Assembly: GCA_024236215.1 (NCBI GenBank)
Contig: JACKKX010000002.1
Location: forward strand, 620,001 to 684,000
Direction: 5' to 3'
Source of the DNA: Novosphingobium sp.
Lineage (GTDB): Bacteria; Pseudomonadota; Alphaproteobacteria; Sphingomonadales; Sphingomonadaceae
Length of the DNA: 64,000 nucleotides
Each line of letters begins with the position of its first letter. Position 1 is the stretch's first letter. This document shows positions 1-11,319 of this stretch, piece after piece. The position numbers and the translations under genes are program-made. The notes beneath the pieces were generated by a model. The model saw nothing but the letters and a program-made list of their open reading frames with translations, searched no databases and was not told the origin of the DNA.

Positions 1-233
1 GCAAGGCCCTGCTTGGCCAGTGGATCCTCGAATTCGCGCCGTCCGAGGCGCGCGCGGTCGATCCGGTGATGGGCTGGACCGGCTCGGGCGATACCCAGAG
101 CCAGGTGCGCTTGACCTTCGCCTCGGCCGAGGAAGCGCTGGACTATGCCAAGCGCTACGGGATCGAAGCGGAAGTACACGCCGCTCCACCGCGCCGCCTC
201 AAGATTCAGGCCTACGCCGACAATTTCCGCTGA
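1..233 (+). CDS. NDUFS4-type accessory subunit of respiratory complex I (3' part only)
   Basis: The window opens inside this gene; the reading frame starts at base 3 and about 76 C-terminal residues are visible, ending at TGA 231-233. The segment around GWTGSGDTQSQVRLTF and the following AEEALDYAKRYGIE match the family of small NADH:ubiquinone oxidoreductase accessory subunits (NDUFS4/NDUFA4-like, PF04800) found in alphaproteobacteria and mitochondria. In that family the protein sits on the peripheral arm of complex I in the inner membrane and helps assembly of the NADH-oxidising module; it is not catalytic. The start and upstream context lie outside the window. Confidence 0.85.
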   Translation, partial: KALLGQWILEFAPSEARAVDPVMGWTGSGDTQSQVRLTFASAEEALDYAKRYGIEAEVHAAPPRRLKIQAYADNFR

Positions 234-242
234 TTGGCTGAA

Positions 243-375
243 CCCCGAAGGGTAGGAGCGGGCTCACCGCCTGCCTGGGTCGCGCTGTGAAGCAACCGGC
301 AAACCCGCTCCAGCCTTGCCCCGAAGGGAAAGGAAGAAAATGACCGTCCCCATCGGACGAGTCGGTTTCAGTTAG
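243..375 (+). other. Structured leader with 12-codon mini-ORF upstream of ffs
   Basis: The stretch between the complex I gene and the SRP RNA has no ordinary gene. It holds the 10-base direct repeat CCCCGAAGGG at 243-252 and 319-328, and the inverted repeat GGAGCGGG / CCCGCTCC (about 256-263 and 304-311) that would close a stem over about 40 bases. A good ribosome-binding sequence AGGAAG (331-336) lies 3 bases before ATG 340, which opens an 11-residue reading frame (MTVPIGRVGFS) ending at TAG 373-375. It could be a leader RNA, a small peptide gene, or chance. I do not recognise a known riboswitch class here. Confidence 0.3.
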
Positions 376-430
376 TCGCGCCGCGCCGAGTCGGGCTTGC
401 GCAAACGCGACAAGGCCGCCATATGCCCGC

Positions 431-523
431 CCGGGAGTCGGTCGGACGCTTGCGTCCGCCAACCTGGTCAGGTCCGGAAGGAAGCAGCCACAACGGGTTG
501 CGGCGGGTCGGCCGGCTCCTTTT
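431..523 (+). ncRNA. ffs: Signal recognition particle RNA (small bacterial 4.5S type)
   Basis: The universally conserved SRP RNA apical segment GTCAGGTCCGGAAGGAAGCA is present at 467-486, containing the GGAA tetraloop and the symmetric and asymmetric loops bound by Ffh. The flanks pair as expected for a single long hairpin: GGAGTCGGTC (434-443) with the GGCCGGCTCC side ending near 519, followed by a short T run that could serve as terminator. Size about 93 bases fits the 4.5S class lacking the Alu domain. It lies directly upstream of dnaX, a neighbourhood also seen in other bacteria. The exact ends are estimated from the pairing. Confidence 0.93.
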
Positions 524-565
524 CCCCCTTCGACAATTCGGGCGCCAGCGCCTACCAAGGCCGTG

Positions 566-2329
566 ATGGACGATTCACCCGACATTTTCGGAAGCGAGGA
601 CGAGGATCAGGGCCCCAGCGCGGCTGAGCTTGAGGCCGCCGGGCAGAATTCGATGTTCGGTGCGCCCGATCCGGCGCCGACGCCTGTGGCGGCCAGCGCG
701 GCTCCGACGCAGCCCTATCGGGTGCTGGCGCGCAAGTATCGCCCGCAGACTTTCTCCGAACTGATCGGCCAGGATGCGATGGTCCAGACCCTGGCCAACG
801 CGATCCGGCGCGAGCGGCTGGCCCATGCCTTTCTGATGACCGGGGTGCGCGGGGTGGGCAAGACCAGCACCGCGCGGCTGATCGCCAAGGCGCTCAATTG
901 CATCGGTCCGGATGGGCAGGACGGGCCGACCATCGACCCGTGCGGCCAGTGCGAACCCTGCGTCGCGATTGCCGAGGGGCGCCATATCGACGTGATCGAG
1001 ATGGACGCGGCGAGCCATACCGGGGTCGACGATGTGCGCGAGATCATCGAGGCGGTGCGCTATGCCGCCGTTTCGGCGCGCTACAAGATCTACATCATCG
1101 ACGAAGTCCACATGCTCAGCCGCAATGCGTTCAACGCCCTGCTCAAGACGCTGGAAGAGCCGCCCGCCCACGTGAAATTCCTCTTCGCCACCACCGAGGT
1201 CGACAAATTACCGGTGACGGTGCTGAGCCGCTGCCAGCGCTTCGATCTCAAGCGGATCCCGACCGACCTGCTCGCCGCGCATTTCGCGCGGGTCTGCGAG
1301 GCCGAAAGCGTATCCGCCGAGGATGAGGCGCTGAACATGATCGCCGCCGCCGCCGAAGGTTCGGTGCGCGATGGACTGTCGATCCTCGACCAGGCGATCG
1401 CCCATGCCGATCTGGGCGGCGAGGGGCGGGTCAGCGCGGATCAGGTGCGCGACATGCTGGGGCTTGCCGACAAGAGCGCGCAGCGCCGCCTGTTTGCCGC
1501 GCTGCTAGGCGGGGACGGCGGCGAGCTGCTCGATCTGGTCGACCAGCAATTCGCGCTGGGGGTGGAGCCGCTGGCGCTGCTGCGTTCGGCGATGGAGATC
1601 ACCCACCGCATCACCGTCGCCCAGCTTGGCAAAGGCGATGGCGAGGCGATCTCCGCCGAGGAGCGCGCCGCAGTGGAGGATTGGGCGGGTCGGCTTACCG
1701 CCGGGCAGCTGCACCGCCTGTGGCAGCTGCTGCTCAAGGGCTATGACGAGGTGCGCGCCGCGCCCGATCCGCTTATCGCGGCCAAGATGGCGTTGCTGCG
1801 GGTGCTTCACGCGCAGGATCTTCCCGATCCCGGCAAGCTCGCAAAGCGGATCGAAGAACTCGCGGCAAGCGGGGGAGCGGCTTTTACGGAACAGGCCGGC
1901 GCCCCCGCTACGGCGCCGGCTTCGCAAGCGGAAACGCTTTGGCCGGCATTGGTCGACCGGGTCGAGCATTCGGGGCAGCTGCGCGTCGCCCAGGTGATGC
2001 GTGACTGGGTGCGGGTGATCGCGCTCCAACCCGGCGAGCTGACCTGCGCGATTGCGCCGGGCTATCCGGGCGATCCCGGCGCCGAGCTGCGCGATGCGCT
2101 GCTGCGCGCAACCGGCGAGCGCTGGCAGGTTATCTTCGCCGAGGGCGAGGCGCAGCCGACCCTGCGCGAGCTGGCCGATGCGGCCAAGGCTGCCGGGCGC
2201 GAGGCGATGATGCGCCACCCGCTGGTCGAAACCGCCTTCGCTACGTTCCCGCGGGCCGAACTGATCGAAGACGAGGCCGAGGTCCGCGATGTTGCGCAGA
2301 CCGGTCGCAAGTGGAGCAGAAGACTGTGA
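566..2329 (+). CDS. dnaX: DNA polymerase III subunit gamma/tau
   Basis: Clamp-loader ATPase that opens and loads the beta sliding clamp and links the polymerase cores at the replication fork. About 587 residues. The AAA+ module begins near residue 52 (YRVLARKYRPQTFSELIGQ). The Walker A GVRGVGKTST is at about residues 93-102, zinc-binding cysteines are C112, C126, C129 and C132, the Walker B region reads DEVHMLS, and the SRC sensor motif precedes QRFDLKRI. The C-terminal third is low-complexity linker plus a tau-type domain. ATG 566 is preferred over an in-frame GTG at 563. The stop overlaps the start of the next gene, so the two are probably co-translated. The N-terminal 50 residues are acidic and poorly conserved. 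Confidence 0.95.
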   Translation: MDDSPDIFGSEDEDQGPSAAELEAAGQNSMFGAPDPAPTPVAASAAPTQPYRVLARKYRPQTFSELIGQDAMVQTLANAIRRERLAHAFLMTGVRGVGKTSTARLIAKALNCIGPDGQDGPTIDPCGQCEPCVAIAEGRHIDVIEMDAASHTGVDDVREIIEAVRYAAVSARYKIYIIDEVHMLSRNAFNALLKTLEEPPAHVKFLFATTEVDKLPVTVLSRCQRFDLKRIPTDLLAAHFARVCEAESVSAEDEALNMIAAAAEGSVRDGLSILDQAIAHADLGGEGRVSADQVRDMLGLADKSAQRRLFAALLGGDGGELLDLVDQQFALGVEPLALLRSAMEITHRITVAQLGKGDGEAISAEERAAVEDWAGRLTAGQLHRLWQLLLKGYDEVRAAPDPLIAAKMALLRVLHAQDLPDPGKLAKRIEELAASGGAAFTEQAGAPATAPASQAETLWPALVDRVEHSGQLRVAQVMRDWVRVIALQPGELTCAIAPGYPGDPGAELRDALLRATGERWQVIFAEGEAQPTLRELADAAKAAGREAMMRHPLVETAFATFPRAELIEDEAEVRDVAQTGRKWSRRL

Positions 2330-2664
2330 AATCGATGGAAGAGATGATCCGCGCCGCCCAGCAGGCCGCCGAGACCATCCAGAAGCAGATGACCGAAACC
2401 CAGGGCAAGCTCGATGCAATCGAGGTTGAAGGGATCGCGGGCGGCGGGCTGGTGAAGATCCGCTGCTCGGCCAAGGGCCGGGTGATCGGCGTCTCGCTTG
2501 ATGACAGCCTGATGAGCCCCAGCGAAAAGGGCATCGCCGAAGATCTGATCGCCGCCGCCTACAACGATGCCCGCGCCAAGGCCGATGCCGTCGCGGGCGA
2601 GGAAATGGCCCGCATGCAGCAGGGCATGGGCCTGCCTCCGGGGTTCAAGCTGCCAGGGATGTAG
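2326..2664 (+). CDS. ybaB: YbaB/EbfC family nucleoid-associated protein
   Basis: Small DNA-binding protein of about 112 residues. Family members form dimers that bind DNA without strong specificity, and the gene is usually next to dnaX and recR. The sequence KSMEEMIRAAQQAAETIQKQ and the central GGGLVKIRCSAKGRVIGVSLD are typical of the family. GTG at 2326 is chosen as start because it overlaps the dnaX stop as GTGA, the classic coupling arrangement, and gives the normal family N-terminus. A longer reading from GTG 2311 is possible but would overlap dnaX by 19 bases. recR is not found downstream; lon follows instead. Confidence 0.9.
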   Translation: MKSMEEMIRAAQQAAETIQKQMTETQGKLDAIEVEGIAGGGLVKIRCSAKGRVIGVSLDDSLMSPSEKGIAEDLIAAAYNDARAKADAVAGEEMARMQQGMGLPPGFKLPGM

Positions 2665-2792
2665 CCGGAGCCACCATCCACAGCCGCGCGGCGGGCAGGC
2701 ATTGCGGAGCGGGCAGGGCGCCCCCATATCCCGATCCAAGGCCGGGATTCACCCGGGCGGCGCCATGAAGGCGCCGGAATGAACGGATCGAT

Positions 2793-5201
2793 ATGAGCAA
2801 ACTGCTTCCCCTTTTGCCGCTGCGGGACATTGTGGTGTTTCCCGGCATGGTCGTGCCCCTGTTCGTGGGGCGCGAGAAATCGGTTGCCGCGCTTGAGGCG
2901 GCGATGACCGGCGACAAGGACATCTTCCTGCTCGCCCAGCTCGACCCTGGCTGCGACGACCCTGACCGCGACGATCTCTACGATGTCGGCGTGGTTGCCA
3001 CCGTGCTTCAGCTGCTCAAGCTGCCCGATGGGACCGTGCGGGTGTTGGTCGAGGCCAAGGAGCGCGCGGTGCTTGAGGCGCTGCGCAACGAGCAGGGCAG
3101 TGCGGGCGAAATGGTTGTCGCCGCGGTTGACGCGGTGGAGCCGGTCAGCGTCTCGGGCAACGAGGTTGCCGCAATGATGCGCTCGGTGGTCGAAACCTTT
3201 GGCGAATATGCCAAGCTCAACAAGAAGCTGCCGCAGGATGCGGGCGAGAATCTGGGCGAAATGGTCGATGCCGGACAGCTTGCGGATTCGGTGGCCCAGC
3301 ATGTCCAGGCCAAGGTTTCGGACAAGCAGGCGCTGCTGACCGAGGCCGATCCGCTCAAGCGGCTGGAAATGGTCTATTCCTTCATGGAAGGCGAGCTGGG
3401 CGTGCTCCAGGTCGAGCGCAAGATCCGAGGCCGCGTCAAGCGGCAGATGGAGAAGACCCAGCGCGAATATTACCTCAACGAACAGCTCAAGGCGATCCAG
3501 AACGAGCTGGGCGGCGGCGATGGCGAGGAAGCCAACGAAATCCAGGAGCTGCAGGACAAGATCGACAAGCTCAAGCTCTCCAAGGAAGCGCGCGCCAAGG
3601 CCAATGCCGAGATCAAGAAGCTGCGCACCATGCAGCCGATGAGCGCCGAAGCCACGGTGATCCGCAACTATCTCGATGTACTGCTGGGTCTGCCGTGGGG
3701 CAAGAAGAGCAAGCTCAAGAAGGATATCCACGCCGCCCAGGCCGTGCTCGATGCCGATCACTACGCGCTCGACAAGGTCAAGGACCGGATCGTCGAATAT
3801 CTGGCCGTGCAGGCCCGCACCAACAAGCTCAAGGGCCCGATTCTGTGCCTTGTTGGCCCGCCGGGCGTGGGCAAGACCAGTCTGGGCAAGTCGATCGCCA
3901 GGGCCACGGGGCGCGAATTAATCCGCCAGTCGCTGGGCGGGGTGCGCGATGAGGCCGAGATTCGCGGCCACCGTCGCACCTATATCGGCTCGCTGCCGGG
4001 CAAGATCGTCTCCAACCTCAAGAAGGCGGGAACCAGCAATCCGCTGTTCCTGCTCGACGAGATCGACAAGCTGGGCCAGGATTTCCGCGGCGATCCGGCT
4101 TCGGCGCTGCTTGAGGTGCTCGATCCGGAACAGAACAGCAAGTTCCAGGACCACTATCTGGAGCTGGACTACGACCTTTCGGACGTAATGTTCGTCTGCA
4201 CCGCCAACAGCCTCAACCTGCCGCAGCCGCTGCTCGACCGGATGGAGATCATCCGCCTCGAAGGCTATACCGAGGATGAGAAGGTGGAAATCGCCGAACG
4301 CCACCTGATCGCCAAGCAGGTTGAGGCGCACGGGCTCAAGAAGGGTGAGTTCACGCTTGAGACGGCCGCGCTGCGCGACCTGATCCGTTTTTACACCCGC
4401 GAGGCCGGGGTGCGCACGCTGGAGCGCGAGATCGCCCGCCTGGCGCGCAAGAGCCTGCGCCAGATCCTTGAAGGCAAGGCCAAAGCGGTCACGGTGACGA
4501 GCGAAAACCTTGGGGACTTCGCCGGCGTGCGCAAGTATCGCTACGGCGTGGCCGAAGAGGCGCACCAGGTTGGCGCGGTGACGGGGCTGGCCTGGACCGA
4601 GGTTGGCGGGGAACTGCTGACGATCGAAAGCGTGACGGTGCCGGGCAAGGGTGCGGCCAAGACCACCGGCAAGCTGGGCGAGGTGATGAACGAGTCGGTC
4701 CAGGCCGCCTTCAGCTTCGTCAAAGCGCGCGCGCCGGCCTATGGCATCAAGCCTTCGATCTTCAACCGCAAGGACATCCATATCCACCTGCCCGAAGGCG
4801 CGGTGCCCAAGGATGGTCCGTCAGCGGGGATCGGGATGGTCACCTCGATCGTCTCGACCCTTACCGGGATCCCGGTGCGCAAGGACGTGGCGATGACCGG
4901 CGAGGTTACGCTGCGCGGGCGGGTGCTGGCGATCGGCGGGCTCAAGGAAAAGCTGCTTGCGGCGCTGCGCGGCGGGATCAAGATCGTGCTGATCCCCGAG
5001 GAGAACGAAAAGGACCTGGCCGAAATCCCGGCCAATGTCCGCGATGAGCTGGAGATCATCCCGGTCGCCCATGTCGATACCGTGCTCGAGCTGGCGTTGA
5101 CCCAGCCTCTGGCACCGATCGAATGGAGCGAGGAAGACGATCTCGCGAGCCAGCCGGGCGCCGCGCCTGCCGCTACGGCAGCCTCGCAGACCGCGCACTG
5201 A
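2793..5201 (+). CDS. lon: ATP-dependent protease La (Lon)
   Basis: Cytosolic AAA+ serine protease that degrades misfolded and selected regulatory proteins. It has 802 residues, the normal length for bacterial LonA. The N-terminal substrate-binding domain starts [16 protein letters not shown]. The Walker [10 protein letters not shown] lies at about residues 355-363, followed by the Walker B region [11 protein letters not shown]. The proteolytic dyad is Ser677 in KDGPSAGIG and Lys720 in the [14 protein letters not shown] segment, with the same 43-residue spacing as the E. coli pair. The gene is followed by an HU gene, the usual lon-hupB order. In alphaproteobacteria Lon degrades cell-cycle regulators such as CcrM and DnaA; that role here is inference. 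Confidence 0.97.
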   Translation: MSKLLPLLPLRDIVVFPGMVVPLFVGREKSVAALEAAMTGDKDIFLLAQLDPGCDDPDRDDLYDVGVVATVLQLLKLPDGTVRVLVEAKERAVLEALRNEQGSAGEMVVAAVDAVEPVSVSGNEVAAMMRSVVETFGEYAKLNKKLPQDAGENLGEMVDAGQLADSVAQHVQAKVSDKQALLTEADPLKRLEMVYSFMEGELGVLQVERKIRGRVKRQMEKTQREYYLNEQLKAIQNELGGGDGEEANEIQELQDKIDKLKLSKEARAKANAEIKKLRTMQPMSAEATVIRNYLDVLLGLPWGKKSKLKKDIHAAQAVLDADHYALDKVKDRIVEYLAVQARTNKLKGPILCLVGPPGVGKTSLGKSIARATGRELIRQSLGGVRDEAEIRGHRRTYIGSLPGKIVSNLKKAGTSNPLFLLDEIDKLGQDFRGDPASALLEVLDPEQNSKFQDHYLELDYDLSDVMFVCTANSLNLPQPLLDRMEIIRLEGYTEDEKVEIAERHLIAKQVEAHGLKKGEFTLETAALRDLIRFYTREAGVRTLEREIARLARKSLRQILEGKAKAVTVTSENLGDFAGVRKYRYGVAEEAHQVGAVTGLAWTEVGGELLTIESVTVPGKGAAKTTGKLGEVMNESVQAAFSFVKARAPAYGIKPSIFNRKDIHIHLPEGAVPKDGPSAGIGMVTSIVSTLTGIPVRKDVAMTGEVTLRGRVLAIGGLKEKLLAALRGGIKIVLIPEENEKDLAEIPANVRDELEIIPVAHVDTVLELALTQPLAPIEWSEEDDLASQPGAAPAATAASQTAH

Positions 5202-5209
5202 TGCGTGCT

Positions 5210-5239
5210 GCGGCGCAGCGATTTCGCATGCTGCGCCGC
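5210..5239 (+). terminator. GC-rich hairpin after lon (possible terminator)
   Basis: GCGGCGCAGC (5210-5219) pairs perfectly with GCTGCGCCGC (5230-5239) across a 10-base loop, starting 9 bases after the lon stop. There is no T run afterwards, so it may end or stabilise the lon transcript rather than act as a classical intrinsic terminator. Confidence 0.4.
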
Positions 5240-5320
5240 GGTATCGGGGGATGAGCGGCTCGGTTCGTCGAGAATGGCGGAAAAACGTGGATAATCCGCG
5301 CCCGCCGATGCGCTTTCGCT

Positions 5321-5349
5321 TTGACAGGCCGGGCTAAAACCGCTCAATT
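5321..5349 (+). promoter_or_regulatory. Weak candidate promoter for HU gene
   Basis: A perfect -35 hexamer TTGACA (5321-5326) is followed after 17 bases by TCAATT (5344-5349), a poor -10 match. It lies about 70 bases before the HU start in an otherwise empty 177-base gap after the lon hairpin. The -35 is convincing; the -10 is not. Confidence 0.35.
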
Positions 5350-5416
5350 CCCGCCAGCTTTTCGAGGCGAATCAATTCACACCACCAGTTTCACGAAAAA
5401 GGTAGGGGGTACCCAC

Positions 5417-5689
5417 ATGAACAAGAACGATCTGATCGGCGCAGTTGCGGACTCGAGCGGCCTCACCAAGAGCGACGCGACCAAGGCTGTTGAAGGCGTT
5501 TTCGACGCCATCACCGGCGCGCTGAAGAAGGGCGACGAAGTGCGCCTGGTCGGCTTCGGCACCTTCTCGGTCGCCAAGCGCAAGGCTTCGACCGGTCGCA
5601 ACCCGCGCACCGGCGAACCCATGAAGATCAAGGCTTCTGCCCAGCCGAAGTTCAAGGCCGGCAAGGGTCTCAAGGACGCCGTCAACTAA
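5417..5689 (+). CDS. hup: HU family DNA-binding protein
   Basis: Histone-like protein of 90 residues that bends and compacts DNA as a dimer. It begins MNKNDLIGAVADSSGLTKSDA and contains the signature GFGTFSVAKRKASTGRNPRTGEP, where the Pro in RNPRTGE intercalates at DNA kinks. The length and alignment match HU rather than IHF. A strong ribosome-binding sequence (GTAGGGGG, near 5402-5409) precedes ATG 5417. The gene follows lon, as in many proteobacteria, and is followed by a strong intrinsic terminator. Confidence 0.96.
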   Translation: MNKNDLIGAVADSSGLTKSDATKAVEGVFDAITGALKKGDEVRLVGFGTFSVAKRKASTGRNPRTGEPMKIKASAQPKFKAGKGLKDAVN

Positions 5690-5736
5690 GACTGGCTCCA
5701 GGCAGGCCGCACGCCTCGCGGACCTGATAAGCTTTG

Positions 5737-5770
5737 CGCCGCGCTTGCCCCAGGGCAGGCGCGGCGTTTT
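5737..5770 (+). terminator. Intrinsic terminator of the HU gene
   Basis: CGCCGCGCTTGCCC (5737-5750) pairs with GGGCAGGCGCGGCG (5753-5766) with one T-G wobble, and TTTT follows at 5767-5770. It lies between the convergent HU and acyltransferase genes and could work in both directions, though the T run is on the HU side. Confidence 0.88.
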
Positions 5771-5776
5771 GCTGGG

Positions 5777-6799
5777 TCAGGCCGGCTTCGCAAGGGTAGG
5801 CTTGCTGGCGAACGAGACCAGCCGCGAAAACACCCAGGACAGCACCAAGGCCGTTGCCACCGCGACGACCCGCGCGGTCTGGCCCAGGCCCATCAGTTCG
5901 CTGACCCAGACCAGCACGGTCAAGTGAACGCAGTAAAGCGGCAGCGAATAGTTGCCGAACCATTCGAGGACAGGGGCTACTGCGCGGGGCACCCGGCTTT
6001 GCGCCACCAGCCAGACGCTGAGCGGCAAGAAGGCCATCACGAACCACAGATCGCCCTCGGCACGGGGAAGGGTAACGTGTGGCAGCGCGACCAGTCCGGC
6101 CACGGGCAGGGCGAGGGTCAGGAACCAGGGCAGGACCGGGGTGCGCAGACCTTCGCGGTAGAGCCGCCCCAGCCAGACACCCATGCTATAGGACCATCCG
6201 GTGCGCACCAGCGCGGCAGTCCAGGCATGCGAATTGGGTCCGGCCGAATCCGCCCCGCGGCTCCGTACGGTCCAGACCAGCAAGGCGCCGAACACGGCCA
6301 CAACCAGCGGCAGCCAGCGGGTCGGCACCTTGCGCAGCCACAGGGCGTGGAGGAAATTGGCGACCAGCTCGTAAAACAGCGTCCATTGCGGGCCGTTGAA
6401 ACGGTAGAACGGGCCGACACCGGAAAAGTTGGGGATCATCGCCAGATCGAGCGCAACGGCCAGCACGAAAGTCAGCGGATCGTAGAGCCCGATCACCAGC
6501 GCGCGCACCACGGCAACGCCCACACCCACCGCGACCAGCGGCCACAGACGGACAAAGCGCGAGGCCGCGAATTCGAGCGCGCCGATCCCGCTGGCCAGCT
6601 TGCGCTCGGTCGATACGGCAAGGACGAAACCGCTGAGCAGGAAAAACAGGTCAACGAACAGATAGCCGCGCACGAACGGGCCCGAGGTGTGGAACACTGC
6701 GGCCAGGTGAAACAGCATGATCGCCAGTGCGGCGATCCCGCGCAAACCGTCGAGCTGTGAAAGCCGCGCGCCATGCGCCTGCACTGATGTGTTCTTCAA
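5777..6799 (-). CDS. Acyltransferase 3 family membrane protein (OafA/YrhL-like)
   Basis: Integral inner-membrane acyltransferase of about 340 residues. Family members move acetyl or other acyl groups onto exported sugars such as O-antigen, exopolysaccharide or peptidoglycan. The N-terminal family signature RLSQLDGLRGIAALAIMLFH, with the catalytic-type His of the first membrane helix, is intact, and roughly ten hydrophobic segments follow, with the conserved SYSMGVWLGRLYREG loop later. No ATG is available at the N-terminus. TTG at 6799 is chosen because GGAGGG lies 4 bases upstream; TTG 6811 and GTG 6784 are alternatives. The substrate cannot be told from sequence. It stands alone between the HU terminator and a divergent exported protein gene. 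Confidence 0.85.
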   Translation of the reverse strand: MKNTSVQAHGARLSQLDGLRGIAALAIMLFHLAAVFHTSGPFVRGYLFVDLFFLLSGFVLAVSTERKLASGIGALEFAASRFVRLWPLVAVGVGVAVVRALVIGLYDPLTFVLAVALDLAMIPNFSGVGPFYRFNGPQWTLFYELVANFLHALWLRKVPTRWLPLVVAVFGALLVWTVRSRGADSAGPNSHAWTAALVRTGWSYSMGVWLGRLYREGLRTPVLPWFLTLALPVAGLVALPHVTLPRAEGDLWFVMAFLPLSVWLVAQSRVPRAVAPVLEWFGNYSLPLYCVHLTVLVWVSELMGLGQTARVVAVATALVLSWVFSRLVSFASKPTLAKPA

Positions 6800-6912
6800 C
6801 CTGCCCTCCAAGTCCCCCGCGCGCCGCGCATTTCAGCGATAGATCAGCAAGCGCGGACAAGATCAAGCGCCCCACTGGACGGCGGCGGTGCAACGCCCTA
6901 TATCGGCCCGCG

Positions 6913-7185
6913 ATGAACCGCATTTTCCTTGCCATTCTGGCCCTGTTCGCCGGATTTGCCGCGCAGGTTTCGCCTGCCTCGGCCAGGATCAGCGGTGTCG
7001 ATACCGAAATCGGTGCGGTCGAATGCCGCCAGGGTGTGCGGTGCATCGCACCCAAGACCGATTCCGGCTCCAGCCCCGCGCCACGGCCCGAACGCCGCCC
7101 GCGCGAATGCGTGCAGAACCGTCTGCCGCGCTCGCCGGTCTATATTCCTTCGGTGCTGTTCGGGGTTGACCGCGCTTTCGAATAG
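6913..7185 (+). CDS. Small exported protein of unknown function
   Basis: 90 residues. The N-terminus MNRIFLAILALFAGFAAQ is a typical signal peptide, with likely cleavage after SPASA. The mature part is about 65 residues, contains three cysteines (in VECRQGVRC and ECVQN), and is rich in Pro and Arg (PAPRPERRPRE). ATG 6913 is chosen because it begins the signal peptide; reading frame continues further upstream without coding character. It lies between the acyltransferase (divergent) and secA. I do not recognise the family. Confidence 0.65.
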   Translation: MNRIFLAILALFAGFAAQVSPASARISGVDTEIGAVECRQGVRCIAPKTDSGSSPAPRPERRPRECVQNRLPRSPVYIPSVLFGVDRAFE

Positions 7186-7281
7186 CGCCGGCTTTCCAGA
7201 CAGCCTTCCATGGCCGCGCGGGCGCGATCGCGCCTTGTCGCGGCCTTACGCCATATCCCCCGAATCCACAGGAATCCTGCC

Positions 7282-10005
<2,724 letters not shown>

Positions 10006-10033
10006 GCTGACGGAACTGGGGGCGGGCTGAGCG

Positions 10034-10783
10034 ATGGTCTGGCTGCCGTTTGGCTTCTTCGCCACTGCGCTGCTCTATGCCTCGGTCGGGTTCGGCGGGG
10101 GATCGACCTACAATGCGCTGCTGAGCCTGGCCGGGTTCGATTACCGGCTGCTGCCGATCGTCAGCCTGTGCTGCAACGTGGTGGTGGTCAGCGGAGGCAC
10201 GCTGCGTTTTGCCCGGGCCAGGGTCGTGCCGTGGCGGCGCGCCCTGATGCTGGCGCTGATTGCCGCACCCTTGGCCTATCTGGGCGGACTGACCCCGATC
10301 AAGCAGGCGACCTTCATGCTGCTGCTGGGGCTGGCGCTGGTCGGCTCGGGCCTGGCGCTGTTCCTGCCGCGGGTTTCGGACCGGGCGGCACAACCGTCAC
10401 CGCTTGCCCGGTTCATGCCGCTGGCGGTCGCTCCGCTGGGCTATCTCGCCGGGCTGGTCGGGATCGGCGGGGGGATATTCCTGGCCCCGCTGCTCCACCT
10501 GACGCGCTGGGCCACAGCGCGCCAGATCGCCGCCACTGCCAGTCTGTTCATTCTGATCAATTCGATTTCCGGGATAGCCGGTCAGCTTGCCAAGAACGGA
10601 GCCGAGCGCTTTGGCGAGGCATTGTCCGGCGCTCTGCCCCTACTGATCGCGGTGGTGCTGGGCGGGCAGCTCGGTTCGCTGCTGGCGCTGCGCTGGCTGC
10701 CCGAACGGGTGATCCGCTGGCTAACCGCCGGGCTTACCATCTGGGCCGGAACCCGGTTGCTGCTCGACCAGTTCGGCGGCTGA
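10034..10783 (+). CDS. TauE/SafE family sulfite/organosulfonate exporter-like membrane protein
   Basis: 249 residues with about eight hydrophobic segments. The repeated family motif is seen as FGGGSTYNALLSLAGFD near residue 20 and VGIGGGIFLAPLLHL near residue 140, the duplicated Gly-rich half-repeats of this transporter family. Members export small anions such as sulfite, sulfoacetate or taurine-derived compounds; the substrate here is unknown. It begins 28 bases after secA and may share its transcript. The 3' end overlaps the convergent gene below by about 60 bases. Confidence 0.85.
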   Translation: MVWLPFGFFATALLYASVGFGGGSTYNALLSLAGFDYRLLPIVSLCCNVVVVSGGTLRFARARVVPWRRALMLALIAAPLAYLGGLTPIKQATFMLLLGLALVGSGLALFLPRVSDRAAQPSPLARFMPLAVAPLGYLAGLVGIGGGIFLAPLLHLTRWATARQIAATASLFILINSISGIAGQLAKNGAERFGEALSGALPLLIAVVLGGQLGSLLALRWLPERVIRWLTAGLTIWAGTRLLLDQFGG

Positions 10784-11080
10784 AGGCGCGCGCGCCGAAA
10801 ACCACCTGCGCAGGCTGCGCAGCGGTGCGGGATCGAACCAGTAGGCCACAGCCAGAATGGCTGCGGCCACGACAGGGATTGCGGCCATCACGATCGTGAT
10901 CCAGCGTGAAACGAACAGCCCACCGAGGATCGATACCGCGAGATAGGCAATCGCAACGCGTCGCAGCGCAACGAAACCGACCGCAGTCAGATCGAAGCCG
11001 GGTTCGAGCATGAACAAGAGCAGCAGTTGCGCAACAACCTGCGCCGCAACAAGCACCGCTGCAAAGTACTTCCACTGCAT
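10721..11080 (-). CDS. Hypothetical small membrane protein
   Basis: 119 residues with three or four predicted membrane helices (residues about 5-25, 38-60, 65-82) and a basic, Pro-rich C-terminal tail. The sequence around RVAIAYLAVSILGGLFVSRW is strongly hydrophobic. It overlaps the end of the TauE-type gene on the other strand by 63 bases, which lowers confidence slightly, but the hydrophobic pattern is coherent. No known family was recognised. Confidence 0.55.
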   Translation of the reverse strand: MQWKYFAAVLVAAQVVAQLLLLFMLEPGFDLTAVGFVALRRVAIAYLAVSILGGLFVSRWITIVMAAIPVVAAAILAVAYWFDPAPLRSLRRWFSARAPSAAELVEQQPGSGPDGKPGG

Positions 11081-11174
11081 GGTACCGCCCCAGGCGCGCT
11101 TTCGGGCGCGCTACCCGTTCGGGCCTTCTCCCTCACGCCGCTATAGCGCGGGATCATGGTGAAGAAAGTGGAAT

Positions 11175-11249
11175 TGGCTCCCCGAGTAGGATTCGAACCT
11201 ACGACCAAGTGATTAACAGTCACCTACTCTACCGCTGAGCTATCGGGGA
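11175..11249 (-). tRNA. tRNA-Asn (anticodon GTT)
   Basis: On the minus strand the acceptor stem TCCCCGA pairs with TCGGGGA, the D arm reads GCTCAGCGGTAGAGTA, the anticodon loop is CTGTTAA with anticodon GTT, and the T loop is TTCGAAT. CCA is encoded. The cloverleaf is complete with no intron. Confidence 0.98.
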
Positions 11250-11272
11250 GCAGCCCGTCAGGCAGGGGTGCG

Positions 11273-11300
11273 CCTATAGCAGCGTCAAAACGTTTGGCAA
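11273..11300 (-). promoter_or_regulatory. Promoter of tRNA-Asn
   Basis: On the minus strand TTGCCA (11300-11295) is followed after 16 bases by TATAGG (11278-11273), ending 23 bases before the tRNA 5' end. Nearly the same hexamers with 17-base spacing precede tRNA-Pro, which supports a true promoter. Confidence 0.65.
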
Positions 11301-11319
11301 GCCGCCGCAAGGCGAAAAA

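Noticed and set aside
566-2329. Programmed frameshift for a gamma form of DnaX
   Set aside because: No slippery A-rich heptamer with a following stem was seen; the GC-rich gene lacks the E. coli type signal.
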